DNA of 64,000 nucleotides, taken from contig JACKBN010000006.1 of NCBI GenBank assembly GCA_020634565.1, forward strand, positions 1 to 64,000, given 5' to 3'. A program made the translations under genes and the position numbers. The stretch comes from Ardenticatenaceae bacterium. Lineage in GTDB: Bacteria; Chloroflexota; Anaerolineae; Promineifilales; Promineifilaceae. Each line of letters begins with the position of its first letter. The first letter of the stretch is position 1. This document shows, piece by piece, positions 1 through 8,327 of the stretch. Under the pieces are notes generated by a model, which saw only the letters and a list, made by a program, of their open reading frames with translations, searched no databases and was not told where the DNA came from.

Positions 1-52
1 AGCGTTACGCGACGAAGGCGACCTGCACTAAACGCGCAATCAATATCATTAC

Positions 53-1198
53 GTGGGAGAAGGCTCGCCCGCAACGGCCGTTTCCCTGCGCACCAGCGGC
101 GATGATACCGTCGTCATCCAGGCCCACGACGAGGACGGCGTACACGTTATTGGTGAGGTGGATTTGGACACCGCGCCCGTCATGGTGTACGAAGGCTCGA
201 TTTACATGCACCAGGCGCGCACCTATTTGGTGGAGGAGTTTGATTGGAACGGCCGTATCGCCCACGTCCGCCCCATCGAAGTCGATTACTATACCCGCGC
301 CAGCATCGGCAGCAGTATCCGCGAGCTGAACCCGATGGAAACGAGTGAAGAAATTTTGCCACAGAGCACACAGAGAAACACAGAGGTAGAGAATAAAAAA
401 TCTGTGGAATCTGCGAAATCTGTGGATATTTTAAGAGCTTGGGGCGATGTGACCGTGGTGACGAAGGCCACCGGCTACCGCAAAATCAAGCGGTACACGC
501 ATGAGACGCTGGGTTTTGGCGAGATCGATCTGCCGGAGATGGTGCTGGAGACCAGCGGCTACTGGCTCATCTTCTCCGACGCGCTGACGGAGCGGCTGTA
601 CGACGCGGGCATTTTGCTACGGCCGAATAATTACGGCCCCAACTGGCAGCAACAAAGACAAATTGTGCTGGCAAGGGATGGGCATCGGTGTCGAAATTGT
701 GGGGCAGAGGCGAAGCCGGGACAGGGATTACACGTGCATCATATACGGCCGTTCCGCGACTTCAACTACATCCCCGGCCAAAACGACAACTACAAACAGG
801 CCAACCAGCCCGAAAACCTGATTACCCTCTGCCCTAGCTGCCACAAACAGGCCGAAGCCGGGCAGCAGGCCCGCTCCGCGCTGGGCGGGCTGGCCTACGT
901 GTTGCGCAACCTGGCCCCGCTCTACCTCATGTGCGATCCCGGCGACATCGAAGTGGTCGCCGAAAGCCGCAGCCCGCTGACTCAGGCCCCCACCATCGTC
1001 ATTTACGAATCGGTGGCGGCGGGAGTAGGCTTTAGCCAGCGGCTGTTTGAGCAGCACCACGACCTGCTGCCCGCCGCCCTGGAACTGGTCAGCGACTGCC
1101 GCTGCCGCGACGGCTGCCCCGCCTGCGTCGGCCCCCCCGGCGAAATCGGCCCAGACACCAAGCAAGTGACCCGGCAGCTTCTGCAAATGCTCACGTAG
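53..1198 (+). CDS. DEAD/DEAH-box helicase C-terminal region (DUF1998, MrfA/YprA-like) with inserted HNH domain; 5' end broken
   Basis: This is the last part of a large superfamily-2 helicase of the DUF1998 (MrfA/YprA-like) group, which acts on DNA. The segment Gly-Ser-Ile-Tyr-Met-His-Gln-Ala-Arg and the later Ala-Pro-Leu-Tyr-Leu-Met-Cys-Asp-Pro, followed by a C-terminal four-Cys cluster (CRC..CPAC, residues about 350-362), are typical of that C-terminal domain. Between them, at residues about 200-270, sits an HNH nuclease fold: CRNC, a His-His-Ile core and CPSC. Residues about 100-126 are encoded by dispersed repeats and look like an in-frame insertion. The upstream frame is still family-like (LRDEGDLH), but a TAA at 29-31 interrupts it, so the copy is either truncated by a nonsense change or carries a consensus error. 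The GTG at 53 is only the first start after that stop. The rest of the gene lies outside the window. Confidence 0.72.
   Translation: MGEGSPATAVSLRTSGDDTVVIQAHDEDGVHVIGEVDLDTAPVMVYEGSIYMHQARTYLVEEFDWNGRIAHVRPIEVDYYTRASIGSSIRELNPMETSEEILPQSTQRNTEVENKKSVESAKSVDILRAWGDVTVVTKATGYRKIKRYTHETLGFGEIDLPEMVLETSGYWLIFSDALTERLYDAGILLRPNNYGPNWQQQRQIVLARDGHRCRNCGAEAKPGQGLHVHHIRPFRDFNYIPGQNDNYKQANQPENLITLCPSCHKQAEAGQQARSALGGLAYVLRNLAPLYLMCDPGDIEVVAESRSPLTQAPTIVIYESVAAGVGFSQRLFEQHHDLLPAALELVSDCRCRDGCPACVGPPGEIGPDTKQVTRQLLQMLT
353..432 (+). repeat. dispersed repeat pair inserted in frame in the helicase gene
   Basis: Two repeat types lie side by side. The first has CACAGAG-type units at about 361-387. The second has iterated AATCTG(C/T)G(A/G)AATCTGTGG units at about 397-427. 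Related stretches occur between genes at 5177-5215, 5518-5552 and 51892-51968. Here the array keeps the reading frame and adds about 26 residues that the helicase family does not have. Confidence 0.7.
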
Positions 1199-1305
1199 GA
1201 CAATTTTTAAAAATTGACCCACACTGGGTAAAATGGAACCTGAATTTTGCCAGACAAGCGGAACGCACCTGCTAGATGCACCCCACTTAAATCATTAGGA
1301 ATCCC

Positions 1306-1845
1306 ATGGTCAGATACAGATACAACAACCCCGAGTATGCTTACAAAGAGGCGCTTCGCCGCATTAAAAAGGCAAGAGAAGAATCATCAACCACGCTTTG
1401 GTTAGATGGACTAGGATTAACCACGATTCCACCCGAAATTGATCAGTTGACAGTGTTGACGCAACTTTGGCTTCAGGAGAATAAACTAACAGTGATTCCT
1501 CCAGAAATCTGGCGGTTGACGTCATTGAAGGAACTTAATCTCAATCAGAATCAGTTAGCGGCGATCCCACCTGAAATTGGACAATTGATAGAGTTGACAC
1601 AACTTCGACTTCATGGTAATAAGCTAACATCTATTCCATTCGAAATTACACAATTGACAAAGCTAGAAACACTTCGGCTTGCTGGAAACCCTAATTTGCT
1701 CATCCCACCAGAGATTTTAGCGCGGAAGGATAACGCACAGGCTATTTTGGATTATCTGCGGGAGCAGCAAGAAGCATCCGCCCGCCCGCTCAATGAAGCC
1801 AAGCTTATCCTGGTGGGGCAAGGTGTGGGCAAACCTCCTTGTTAA
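1306..1845 (+). pseudogene. ROCO protein remnant, part 1: leucine-rich repeats up to the Roc P-loop
   Basis: The frame encodes about five leucine-rich repeats of about 23 residues (pattern LTxLxxLxLxxNxLTxIPPEI), then a linker and the start of a Roc GTPase domain (KLILVGQG). The frame is lost exactly at the P-loop. The DNA 1815-1845 reads as GxGGVGKTSLVKRL only if a few bases are restored near the A and T/G runs, so the P-loop lacks a codon and the ORF stops. LRR-Roc-COR proteins are large signalling GTPases in which the LRR senses and Roc-COR switches. No ACGGCCGT palindrome occurs from 752 to 4309, unlike neighbouring DNA. The start at ATG 1306 has no strong ribosome site. Confidence 0.75.
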
Positions 1846-2662
1846 GCGGTTGCTGGAGCAAGGGTTTGACGAAGCAGAAAACCAGACGGAAGGGATTAAT
1901 ATCGAAACCTGGTCGCTGGATGTCAATCGCCCCAGCAGGGTGTTGTACCCATCGCCCTCAACGTCTGGGATTTGGTGGGCAGGAGATTGTGCATGCCACT
2001 CACCAGTTTTTCCTCACGAAGCGCAGCCTCTACCTCGTCCTCGACGCCCGTCAGGGGAAGATGAGGGGCGCGTGGAGTATTGGCTGGCGCTCATCAACAG
2101 CTTTGCCCCTGACGCCCCCGTCCTCATCGTCATCAACAAATCAGACCAGCACCACCTGGACATCAATCGGCGTGGTCTGCAAGAAAAATATCCGGCGATC
2201 AAAGGGTTTATCCGTACCTCCGCCCGCAGCGGCCAGGGCATTGACCAACTCAAAGCCCAAATCGCCGATCTCCTGGCCACGATGGAGCACGTAGACACCG
2301 CCTTCCCCGCCAGCTGGATGCGCGTCAAAACAGATCTCGTCACTATGCAGGCCCAGCGCCACTTCCTTCCCTACGACGAATACGAAGCCCTCTGTCGCCA
2401 ACACGGCATCACCGAAGAAAGCAGCCAGACCACGCTCGTCCGCTTCCTCCATGATTTGGGCATCGTACTCAACTTCACCGACGACGAACGTGTCCGCGAC
2501 ACTAGCGTCCTCAATCCTAACTGGGTGACGGATGGTATCTACACTTTGATAAACAGTGAAGCATTACAGCTAGAGCATGGGTATCTTATCCGAAATCAAG
2601 TACGTCGTCTGTTGCCCTCTGATGAATACCTCCCTTGCAACGCCGCTTCCTGCTGGACATGA
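1793..2662 (+). pseudogene. ROCO protein remnant, part 2: Roc GTPase domain
   Basis: This frame continues the Roc domain: LVKRLLEQGF after the P-loop, then a shift near 1930-1970. There the frame starting at 1839 carries the G3 motif (GFGGQEIVHATHQFF) and the YLVLDARQG strand. After another shift near 2060 the first frame resumes with VLIVINKSDQ (the NKxD G4 motif), TSARSGQG (the G5 SA motif) and the beginning of COR. At least three single-base shifts are needed within 300 bp. Part 1, parts 2 and part 3 are therefore one ancestral gene, not three genes. A functional GTPase could not be made from this reading. Confidence 0.75.
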
Positions 2663-3169
2663 TGCTCAAATTTGAGCTGGCCTTTGGCTTGCCGGGTGGT
2701 CAAACGCTCCTCATCCCCGATCTCATCAGCAAAGAGCAGCCTGCATTTGCGTGGGACGATGCCAACGCGCTCCAGTTTGCCTACCAATACAGCGTCCTGC
2801 CGCGCAGCATTTTGCACCGCTTCATGGTGCGCCAACACCAGCGCGTGGATGAGAAAATCCGCTGGCGCACCGGCGTCATGCTGAACCATGATGGCTTCAC
2901 CGCCCTCGTCAAAGCAGACATCAAAGCCGCCACCATTCGCATTTCCATCGTGGACAATTCTGTCCGTGGCGATGGCGACCGCCGCCAGTTTTCTACTCTT
3001 CCGCCTGGAATTTGCGGGTATCCACGACACCATCCAGGGTACCAAACCGCGTGAGGTTGTGCCCATCCCCGGCCATTCAGACGCACAGCCGATTGATTAC
3101 GCCTATCTGGAACAGTTAGAAAAAGAGAAGGTAGACACGATTCATTACCCTGGGAAAATGGAGAAGTGA
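2635..3169 (+). pseudogene. ROCO protein remnant, part 3: COR domain
   Basis: After a shift near 2625 the frame reads LQRRFLLDMMLKFELAFGLP, characteristic of the COR (C-terminal of Roc) domain. It continues to about 2960, where another shift moves to the frame ending at 3169 (FRLEFAGIHDTIQ...). That end matches the usual C-terminus of bacterial ROCO proteins. COR mediates dimerisation and couples the Roc switch to output. The tail ends in a TGA at 3167-3169, 32 bp before the small effector-associated-domain gene. Confidence 0.7.
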
Positions 3170-3200
3170 TTAGGCTCAACGTTCAAAACTGCTCAACGGT

Positions 3201-3464
3201 GTGAGCACGACGGAAATGCGGCAAGTTGGCCTCCCCACCCGACGTGAAGTGCTTTCTGCCTTAAACGCAGGTTTTGATAAGGGAGAATTTCACGGACTGC
3301 TGTTTGAATTGGGGATTGGCAAGAATGACATTGGTGGCGAATCAACGGCCGATCAAATGCGTGAGTGTGTGGAGTTTGCGGAGCGGAATGGCAAATATCA
3401 AGACCTCGTCACCGCCATTGCCAGCAAACGGCCGCATCTCTTCAACGAATCCCGACGATTGTAG
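3201..3464 (+). CDS. small effector-associated (bacterial death-like) domain protein
   Basis: The 87-residue product is one helical domain with the pattern LxxxFxxGEFxxLLFELGIxxxDIGGESxADxMRECVEFAERxGKxxxLVxAIxxxRP. This fits the effector-associated/death-like (EAD, bDLD) adaptor domains found in bacterial conflict systems built on NLR-like ATPases, caspase-like proteases or Roc GTPases. Such domains pair a sensor with an effector through homotypic contacts. It directly follows the ROCO pseudogene, so it is either the adaptor of that system or the detached end of the same gene. GTG 3201 is the longest start; ATG 3216 is equally plausible. No partner effector (TIR, protease) is seen nearby. 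The family assignment is by pattern only. Confidence 0.6.
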   Translation: MSTTEMRQVGLPTRREVLSALNAGFDKGEFHGLLFELGIGKNDIGGESTADQMRECVEFAERNGKYQDLVTAIASKRPHLFNESRRL

Positions 3465-3489
3465 GGGCGACCCGCCGGGTCGCCCTTAC
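3461..3489. repeat. GTAGGGGCGA-type palindromic repeat
   Basis: A near-perfect inverted repeat, GTAGGGGCGACCCG facing CGGGTCGCCC(T)TAC, directly abuts the stop of the EAD gene. It belongs to the same class as the two longer units at 14427-14577. It can fold into a hairpin and could end transcription, though there is no U-run. Confidence 0.7.
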
Positions 3490-3532
3490 ATCAGGTACCG
3501 ATTGCCGACCGAATTTTTAAAAGGACAACCAA

Positions 3533-4360
3533 TTGACTGATTCTATTCCCTACATTGATTTTGGCGGCGAGGGGCCGATTCTCCATTTCGCCCATCCCAA
3601 CGCCTACCCACCGGCCGGGTTCCGCCAATTTTTGGAGCCGCTCACCGAACAATTCCACGTTTACGCCGTCGAGCACCGGCCGCTGTGGTCCGGTTCCCAG
3701 CCTGAAGAGATGACCGACTGGGCCGTCATCGCCGAAGATTTGATTCGCTTTTTTGACCAGATGGGCTGGCAGCAGGTGATCGGCGTGGGGCATTCGCTGG
3801 GCGGCGTGGCGACGTTGTATGCGGCCGTTTCCCGCCCAGACCTCTTCTCACAGTTAATTCTGATTGAACCCGTCATGCTGCCCCCAGCCATTCTGCAAAA
3901 AATTGCCGAAAACCCCGAAGAAGGCGCGTTTACCAAAATGGTGGATGGCGCCCTCAAGCGGCGCAACCATTGGGAGAGCCGCGAAGCTGCCTTTACCCGC
4001 TTTCGTCGTAAATCCGTGTTCAATCGTTTTTCCGATGACGCTTTGTGGGATTATGTCAATTCAGCCACACAAGAAACCGCCAACGGTGATTTTGAGCTAC
4101 TGTTCCCGCGTGAATGGGAAGCCCAATTTTACGCGATGCCGCCGCTGGGCGTGTGGGAAGCCATCGCGCAGCTCACGCAGCCCACGCTGGCCATCCGCGC
4201 CGCCGAGAGCAATACGCTCTTTCCCCAGGCATGGGACCATTGGCAAAAGCTCCAGCCCGAAGCGACCTTTGTGGAACTGCCTGACTGTGGCCATATGCTG
4301 ACGCTGGAACGGCCGTCTCAAACCGCAAACATCATCCTCGACTACCTCAACCGCGTATGA
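3533..4360 (+). CDS. alpha/beta-hydrolase fold protein
   Basis: 275 residues with the single-domain alpha/beta-hydrolase layout. The nucleophile elbow GHSLGG lies at about residue 85. A strand-end ELPDCGHMLTLERP near residue 255 supplies the catalytic His. The acid is probably in the AIRAAESNTLFP region. There is no signal peptide, so it is cytoplasmic; the substrate cannot be told. The TTG start is supported by AAAGGACA 8-10 bases upstream. It overlaps the next gene by 4 bp (ATGA), so the two are translationally coupled. Sure of the fold, not of the reaction. Confidence 0.8.
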   Translation: MTDSIPYIDFGGEGPILHFAHPNAYPPAGFRQFLEPLTEQFHVYAVEHRPLWSGSQPEEMTDWAVIAEDLIRFFDQMGWQQVIGVGHSLGGVATLYAAVSRPDLFSQLILIEPVMLPPAILQKIAENPEEGAFTKMVDGALKRRNHWESREAAFTRFRRKSVFNRFSDDALWDYVNSATQETANGDFELLFPREWEAQFYAMPPLGVWEAIAQLTQPTLAIRAAESNTLFPQAWDHWQKLQPEATFVELPDCGHMLTLERPSQTANIILDYLNRV

Positions 4361-5151
4361 AAATAAAACTCACCACCTGCCAGGCGCGCAACACCCACGC
4401 CGTCACCGCCGCCATCGCCGATTATCTGGCGGCGCAGCTCAATCTGGAAACCGAATTTATCATCGACCCGCCGTGGGAAGATTGTTTGCAGGGGGTGCTG
4501 ACGGGGCAAATTCAGATTGGGTGGATGTGTGGCTACCCGTACGTGCAGGAAACGGCCGTTCCCGATCCCGTCATCGAACTGCTGGCGCTCCCCGTCATGG
4601 CTGGCGCGCGCTACCAAAACCAGCCCGTCTACTTTTCCGACGTGGTGGTGCGCCAGGACAGTCCATTTGCCAAATTCGAGGATTTGCGCGGCACGACCTG
4701 GGCCTACAACGAGGTTGGTTCCCAATCTGGTTACCACATCGTGCGCTACAAATTGTCTCAAATGGGGGAAACGGGTGACTTCTTTGGCAAAATAGTGGCC
4801 TCTGGCGCGCATTTGCAATCGCTGGCACTGGTTTTGGCTGGCGAGGTGGATGCCTCAGCCATCGACAGCACCGTGTTGGAGATGGCTCTGCGCGAAGACC
4901 CGGCACTGGCCACTCAGATTCGCAGCATCGAGGCGCTCGGCCCTAGCCCGATTCCCCCCTGGGTGATCCACAAAAGCGTGCCCGCGCCGCTGCGCCAATC
5001 GCTGCGGCAGGCGCTCACGCAGCTGCACCTCTCCCCAGCCGGACGTGAGATTTTAGCTTTGGGAGAGATGGCGCGGTTTGAAACGGCCGTTGACGCCCAC
5101 TACGATCTCATCCGCCACATGCTCCACGCTTCCCAAAATATCCATCTATAA
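4357..5151 (+). CDS. PhnD-like substrate-binding-domain protein without signal peptide
   Basis: 264 residues resembling phosphate/phosphonate ABC-transporter binding proteins (PhnD/SsuA-like). It starts with a strand (KIKLTTCQAR), contains GQIQIGWMCGYPYVQ and FSDVVVRQDSPFAKFEDLRGTTWAYNE, and later VDASAIDSTVLE. These are the usual two-lobe hinge landmarks. It has no leader or lipobox, and no permease or ATPase is adjacent. It may therefore be a cytoplasmic ligand-binding or enzyme-like relative rather than a transporter part. Its start overlaps the stop of the hydrolase gene, suggesting a two-gene operon in which the hydrolase and a small-ligand binder work together. Confidence 0.7.
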   Translation: MKIKLTTCQARNTHAVTAAIADYLAAQLNLETEFIIDPPWEDCLQGVLTGQIQIGWMCGYPYVQETAVPDPVIELLALPVMAGARYQNQPVYFSDVVVRQDSPFAKFEDLRGTTWAYNEVGSQSGYHIVRYKLSQMGETGDFFGKIVASGAHLQSLALVLAGEVDASAIDSTVLEMALREDPALATQIRSIEALGPSPIPPWVIHKSVPAPLRQSLRQALTQLHLSPAGREILALGEMARFETAVDAHYDLIRHMLHASQNIHL

Positions 5152-5176
5152 AAAATGGGACACTGATTTTTGCTCA

Positions 5177-5215
5177 AAAAATCTGCGAAATCTGCGAAAT
5201 CTGTGGATTATTCAC
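5177..5215. repeat. AATCTGCGAAATCTGTGGAT dispersed repeat
   Basis: Three iterations of a (A)AATCTGCG / AATCTGTGG unit follow the stop of the PhnD-like gene. They are related to the units at 397-427 and 5518-5552. The repeat extends to the edge of the zinc-ribbon remnant's stop at 5212. Confidence 0.7.
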
Positions 5216-5435
5216 TCTCGACGCAGGAACAGTTTTTTGCAGTTGGGGCAGCGCCACGCCGCTTCCCCTTTCTCCAGCGGGAAAAATCGGCACAAAAAAG
5301 AGCGAAAAATACCGCTTGTTGCGCACTGGCTCCATTTGGACCAGATCGCCGCAGTAGCGGCAGGTGGTCGTTTGTTTGCTGGCGCCGTCGTCGGCCACGA
5401 CCCGCGCATTTGGTGCCAAAAATAATAATTGCCAT
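5212..5435 (-). pseudogene. zinc-ribbon protein (zinc-ribbon-15-like), two frameshifts
   Basis: Read across three frames, the minus strand gives a small membrane-associated zinc ribbon. It starts MAIIIFGTK (ATG at 5435), continues NARVVADDGASK...CRYCGDLVQ...RYFSLFFVPIF (frame ending near 5280) and finishes PLEKGEAAWRCPNCKKLF. The CxxC...CxxC pairs and the LFFVPIFP segment are typical of the family. The shifts lie at an A run near 5425 and a T run near 5280, so each needs only one base. If they are sequencing errors, this is an intact gene of about 73 codons. Function is unknown in the family. Confidence 0.6.
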
Positions 5436-5484
5436 AGATTGCCTCACTGGTTGTTTTCTATATTTTACCGGCTTTGCCGTGAAC

Positions 5485-5552
5485 GGGTGACAAGGTGACA
5501 GGGTGAAGGGGTGACAAAAAAATCTGCGTAATCTGTGTAATCTGTGGATAAG
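5485..5552. repeat. GGTGACA-type tandem units followed by AATCTGCG/AATCTGTG repeats
   Basis: The stretch 5485-5517 carries short iterations of GGTGACA(A) and GGTGAAGG. At 5518-5552 there are three AATCTG(C/T)G(T/A) units ending in TGTGGATAAG. It lies between the convergent-facing zinc-ribbon start and the 3' end of the MFS gene. Confidence 0.6.
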
Positions 5553-5557
5553 TTTCT

Positions 5558-6861
5558 TTACGCAGCGGCCTGTTTGCTAAGATCGTCGGCCATGTCGCTG
5601 GTGTAGTTGCGCAGGCGCGGATAGCGCCAGGCGATGAGCGCCGTCAGCAGCACCGTCGCCAGCCCGCCGGTGAAGATGGCCACCGGCGCGCCAAACAGTG
5701 AGGCCACCAATCCGGCTTCCAACTCGCCCAGCTGCGGCCCGCCCATGAAAAAGACCATGTTCACACTCGTCATGCGCCCGCGCAGATGATCCGGCGTCAG
5801 CAACTGGCGCAGCGTGCCGCGAATGACGGTAGAAACCGTGTCGCCCGCACCCGTCAGGCCAAACAAAATGTAAGAGAGGGCAAAGCTGGTCGAGAGACCA
5901 AACAGCGCCGTTGCCACGCCATAAACGCCCACGCTCACCAGCAGCACCACCCCCTGGCGGCGAATGTCGTGCCGCAGGGCCACAATCCCCCAGCAATGAG
6001 CGCTGCCCCAACTGGCTGGGCCGTCGCCAAAAAGCCGTACCCTTCCACACCCAGCTTCAGCACGTCCGTGGCGACAATGGGCAGCATGGTGCGGGCCGAG
6101 GCAAAGAAGGTGGCGAAAAAGTCCAGCAGCATGGTGCTGCGAATGAGTCGCGTTTTGAGGGTAAAGCGGACCCCTTCGACCAAGGCTGCCCAGCCAAGAC
6201 CTTGTCCAATTTGAGTAGCCGCCTCCCCGCGATACTCCATCAGCAGCAGCGACACAATCACCGCTCCGAACGAAAGCGCATCCACTGTGTAAACCAGCCC
6301 CACATCAAACTGGCCCACCAACAAACCCGCCAGCCCCGGCCCCACGATGGTGGCAATCTGCCACAGCACCGTGTTCAGCGTGACGGCATTGGCCAAATGC
6401 TCACGCGGCACCAAATTGGGCACAATGGATTGCCGCGCCGGTTCGTCAAAGGCGGAAGCGGCCGCCAGCGCCGCGCTGAGCAGGTAGATGATGGGAATTG
6501 TGATCTGGTCGGTGAAGGTGAGAATGGCGAGCGTGCCGGAGAAGAGGGCAGCGGCCGTTTGCACCCAAATGAGCAGCGTCCGCCGATTGCGCGAATCGGC
6601 CAGCATGCCGCCCAGCAGGGCAAAAATGATGATGGGAATGACCCGCGCCAGCCCTAGCGAGCCTAGCCCGATGGCACTGGCGTTGAGTTCAAAGGTGCGG
6701 CCAAACAGGTCCAGACTGTACGTTTGGCCGCGCAGCAGCTCAAACACGTGCCAGCTAATGGCTATCTGCTGCATTTGCGAGCCCATGGTAGAGAGCAGCC
6801 GCCCAAACCAGAGCAGCCGAAAATCGCGGTGTTGTAACGCCACCAGGCGTGGTTGTTTCAT
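5558..6861 (-). pseudogene. MFS-family transporter, one frameshift
   Basis: Two overlapping frames make one major-facilitator protein of about 430 residues. The N-terminal part (ATG 6861 to 5935) begins HRDFRLLWFGRLLSTMGSQM and holds ADSRNRRTLL, the conserved loop between helices 2 and 3, as in multidrug/MFS_3 (enterobactin-exporter-like) proteins. The C-terminal part (5983-5558) resumes ALRHDIRRQGVVLLVSVGVYG and ends after the last helix. The break is at a run of five G (about 5988-5992 on the plus strand), and one base restores the frame. Either the gene is dead or the consensus is wrong there. Substrate is not predictable. It stands alone between a zinc-ribbon remnant and a membrane protein gene. 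Confidence 0.75.
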
Positions 6862-6954
6862 GGTGAGTTTCCAAAAAAGAAGACCTCCATCGGCCCGACA
6901 GAGGTCAAAAGTTGGCTGGATGTTACATCAGGCGAATTGAATCGCCAACCGTGT

Positions 6955-7986
6955 TTAGGTGATTTGTAGTTCGGGGTTGGGCAGGGAATTGTCGGTGGAA
7001 ACTGCGTTGGGATGGGCGGCTTTTAGTTTGTCTGTAATGCGCTGGGCTTGTTTTAACGGCCGTAATGCCGTCAGCAATGATATCTGGGCCAGACTGTGCT
7101 GGCCCCCATCCCGCAGATGCAGCCGGATTTCGGCCGTGGGTCCCAGCTGCCATCCTTGTACGCTGTTTGTTACCATTTCAATGTGGGTGATATCTTGCCA
7201 GTCAATAAAGGGTGTCTTCTTTTTGCGGGTATCCGGGGCATTGCCGATGGCGAGGGGCAGGCGGGCGCGTTGGTCGCTGTAAAGGGCAAAGCGAAAAAGC
7301 GTAGGCAACGCCTCTAGAAATAAAATGGCACTAAAGAGAAGTTCGCCTACCACCTCAGCATCATAAGCCCTGAAATCAAAGAGCGAAGAGGGGGTGGATT
7401 CATAAGGGGGCCAGTGCAAATACCAGGCAAACAGCGACAAAATAATCAACCCAATGGACCCAATTAAATTTCGCCAGGTAAGGCCCTCAGTGAGAATGTC
7501 ACCTGACGGTTGGAAGATGATGCTACCACCGTTGATAAGAAACCCTTCTGCCTGCTTTTTACGTGGTTTACCAGGATGCACAAAGATTTTTGATTCGCCA
7601 GGGAACAAGAACAGCGGCAAAACGAGAAGTCCCAGGCCAATGATAATATAAAGCCAGAGAAAACTGGTTGTTTTGGCACCATCATAAAGGCTGAGCCAAA
7701 AGCCATGGCCAAAGCCAGCCAGCCACCACCGCCGGAGATAGCTTTGATTGTAGAAGCGTTCTCCCAACTCAGAGATGATGATGGAAGCTAGAATGAAAAA
7801 GAGCAGGGCGGACCACAAACGGCCGCTCCACCCCCCAGTCAATTGCGCCAACATGCCAGACAAAGCATCTGGTCCGCTTGCGGACAGCCAGGCGGCGTGC
7901 AGCATGTCGAAAAAAAGCCGGGCCAGCAAAAAGGCGACTGCGTACTGAAAACCAATTTTTAGGGCATTTCGGTTTGATTTTTCCAT
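6955..7986 (-). CDS. multi-pass membrane protein with C-terminal PH-like region, function unknown
   Basis: About 343 residues from ATG 7986 (an upstream TTG at 7995 is less likely). Hydrophobic segments lie at about 12-30, 55-75, 110-130 and 175-195, with another near 220-240. The soluble C-terminal third contains PFIDWQDITHIEMV, a strand pattern like that of bacterial PH-type membrane-protein domains. I do not recognise the family. The gene is monocistronic: a bidirectional terminator lies upstream, and the MFS gene follows in the same direction after about 90 bp. Confidence 0.6.
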   Translation of the reverse strand: MEKSNRNALKIGFQYAVAFLLARLFFDMLHAAWLSASGPDALSGMLAQLTGGWSGRLWSALLFFILASIIISELGERFYNQSYLRRWWLAGFGHGFWLSLYDGAKTTSFLWLYIIIGLGLLVLPLFLFPGESKIFVHPGKPRKKQAEGFLINGGSIIFQPSGDILTEGLTWRNLIGSIGLIILSLFAWYLHWPPYESTPSSLFDFRAYDAEVVGELLFSAILFLEALPTLFRFALYSDQRARLPLAIGNAPDTRKKKTPFIDWQDITHIEMVTNSVQGWQLGPTAEIRLHLRDGGQHSLAQISLLTALRPLKQAQRITDKLKAAHPNAVSTDNSLPNPELQIT

Positions 7987-8055
7987 GAGAATCAAGAGTA
8001 TTTAAGCAGAAAAAAACAAACAGTTCAATCCCCAGTAAATTTATTGGAAAACGAC

Positions 8056-8092
8056 AACAAAAAAAGCGTGGCCAAGCCACGCTTTTTTTGTT
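8056..8092. terminator. bidirectional rho-independent terminator
   Basis: GCGTGGC (8066-8072) and GCCACGC (8076-8082) form a GC-rich stem with a 3-base loop. They are flanked by a run of A on the left and a run of T on the right. It closes the sigma-factor regulon operon (minus strand), ending 20 bp before the DUF2892 stop. Confidence 0.9.
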
Positions 8093-8113
8093 GTTTAGGG
8101 GTACGGTTGGCTG

Positions 8114-8311
8114 CTATTTTTTGGTCGATAGTTTCAGCGGCAGATACAGGGGGCAAAAGCCGACAACGCTGGTAAGCAAGAAAACGATGGCCAAAATGCC
8201 CAAAATGATAGCGACCGTTCCTGAAATGAGGCCCGTAAAATACAAAACAGCCACGGCTACGGCCAAAACGACACGAATAATACGATCTGCACTTCCCATA
8301 TTTTGTTTCAT
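8114..8311 (-). CDS. DUF2892-family small membrane protein
   Basis: 65 residues: a short N-terminal MKQNMGSADRIIRV, a long hydrophobic stretch that makes two transmembrane helices, and GFCPLYLPLKLST at the end. The start motif (N-x-G-x-x-DRxxR) and the GxCPLY end are hallmarks of DUF2892 (YgaP-type membrane domain). GGAGGAATCAG supplies a strong ribosome site. It is the second gene behind the inner ECF promoter and ends at the 8056 terminator, so it is a likely target of the sigma factor encoded upstream. Its role in the inner membrane is unknown. Confidence 0.8.
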   Translation of the reverse strand: MKQNMGSADRIIRVVLAVAVAVLYFTGLISGTVAIILGILAIVFLLTSVVGFCPLYLPLKLSTKK

Positions 8312-8327
8312 CTGATTCCTCCGAAAA

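Noticed and set aside
1214..1234. TTGACC and TAAAAT as promoter of the ROCO remnant
   Set aside because: Only 9 bases between them, too short for a sigma-70 promoter.
5911..6657. 248-residue plus-strand ORF
   Set aside because: Antisense to the MFS gene; no ribosome site, arginine/proline-rich shadow translation.
8056..8092. Inverted repeat as the end of a small mobile element
   Set aside because: No partner end or target duplication; stem plus A/T runs fit a bidirectional terminator.
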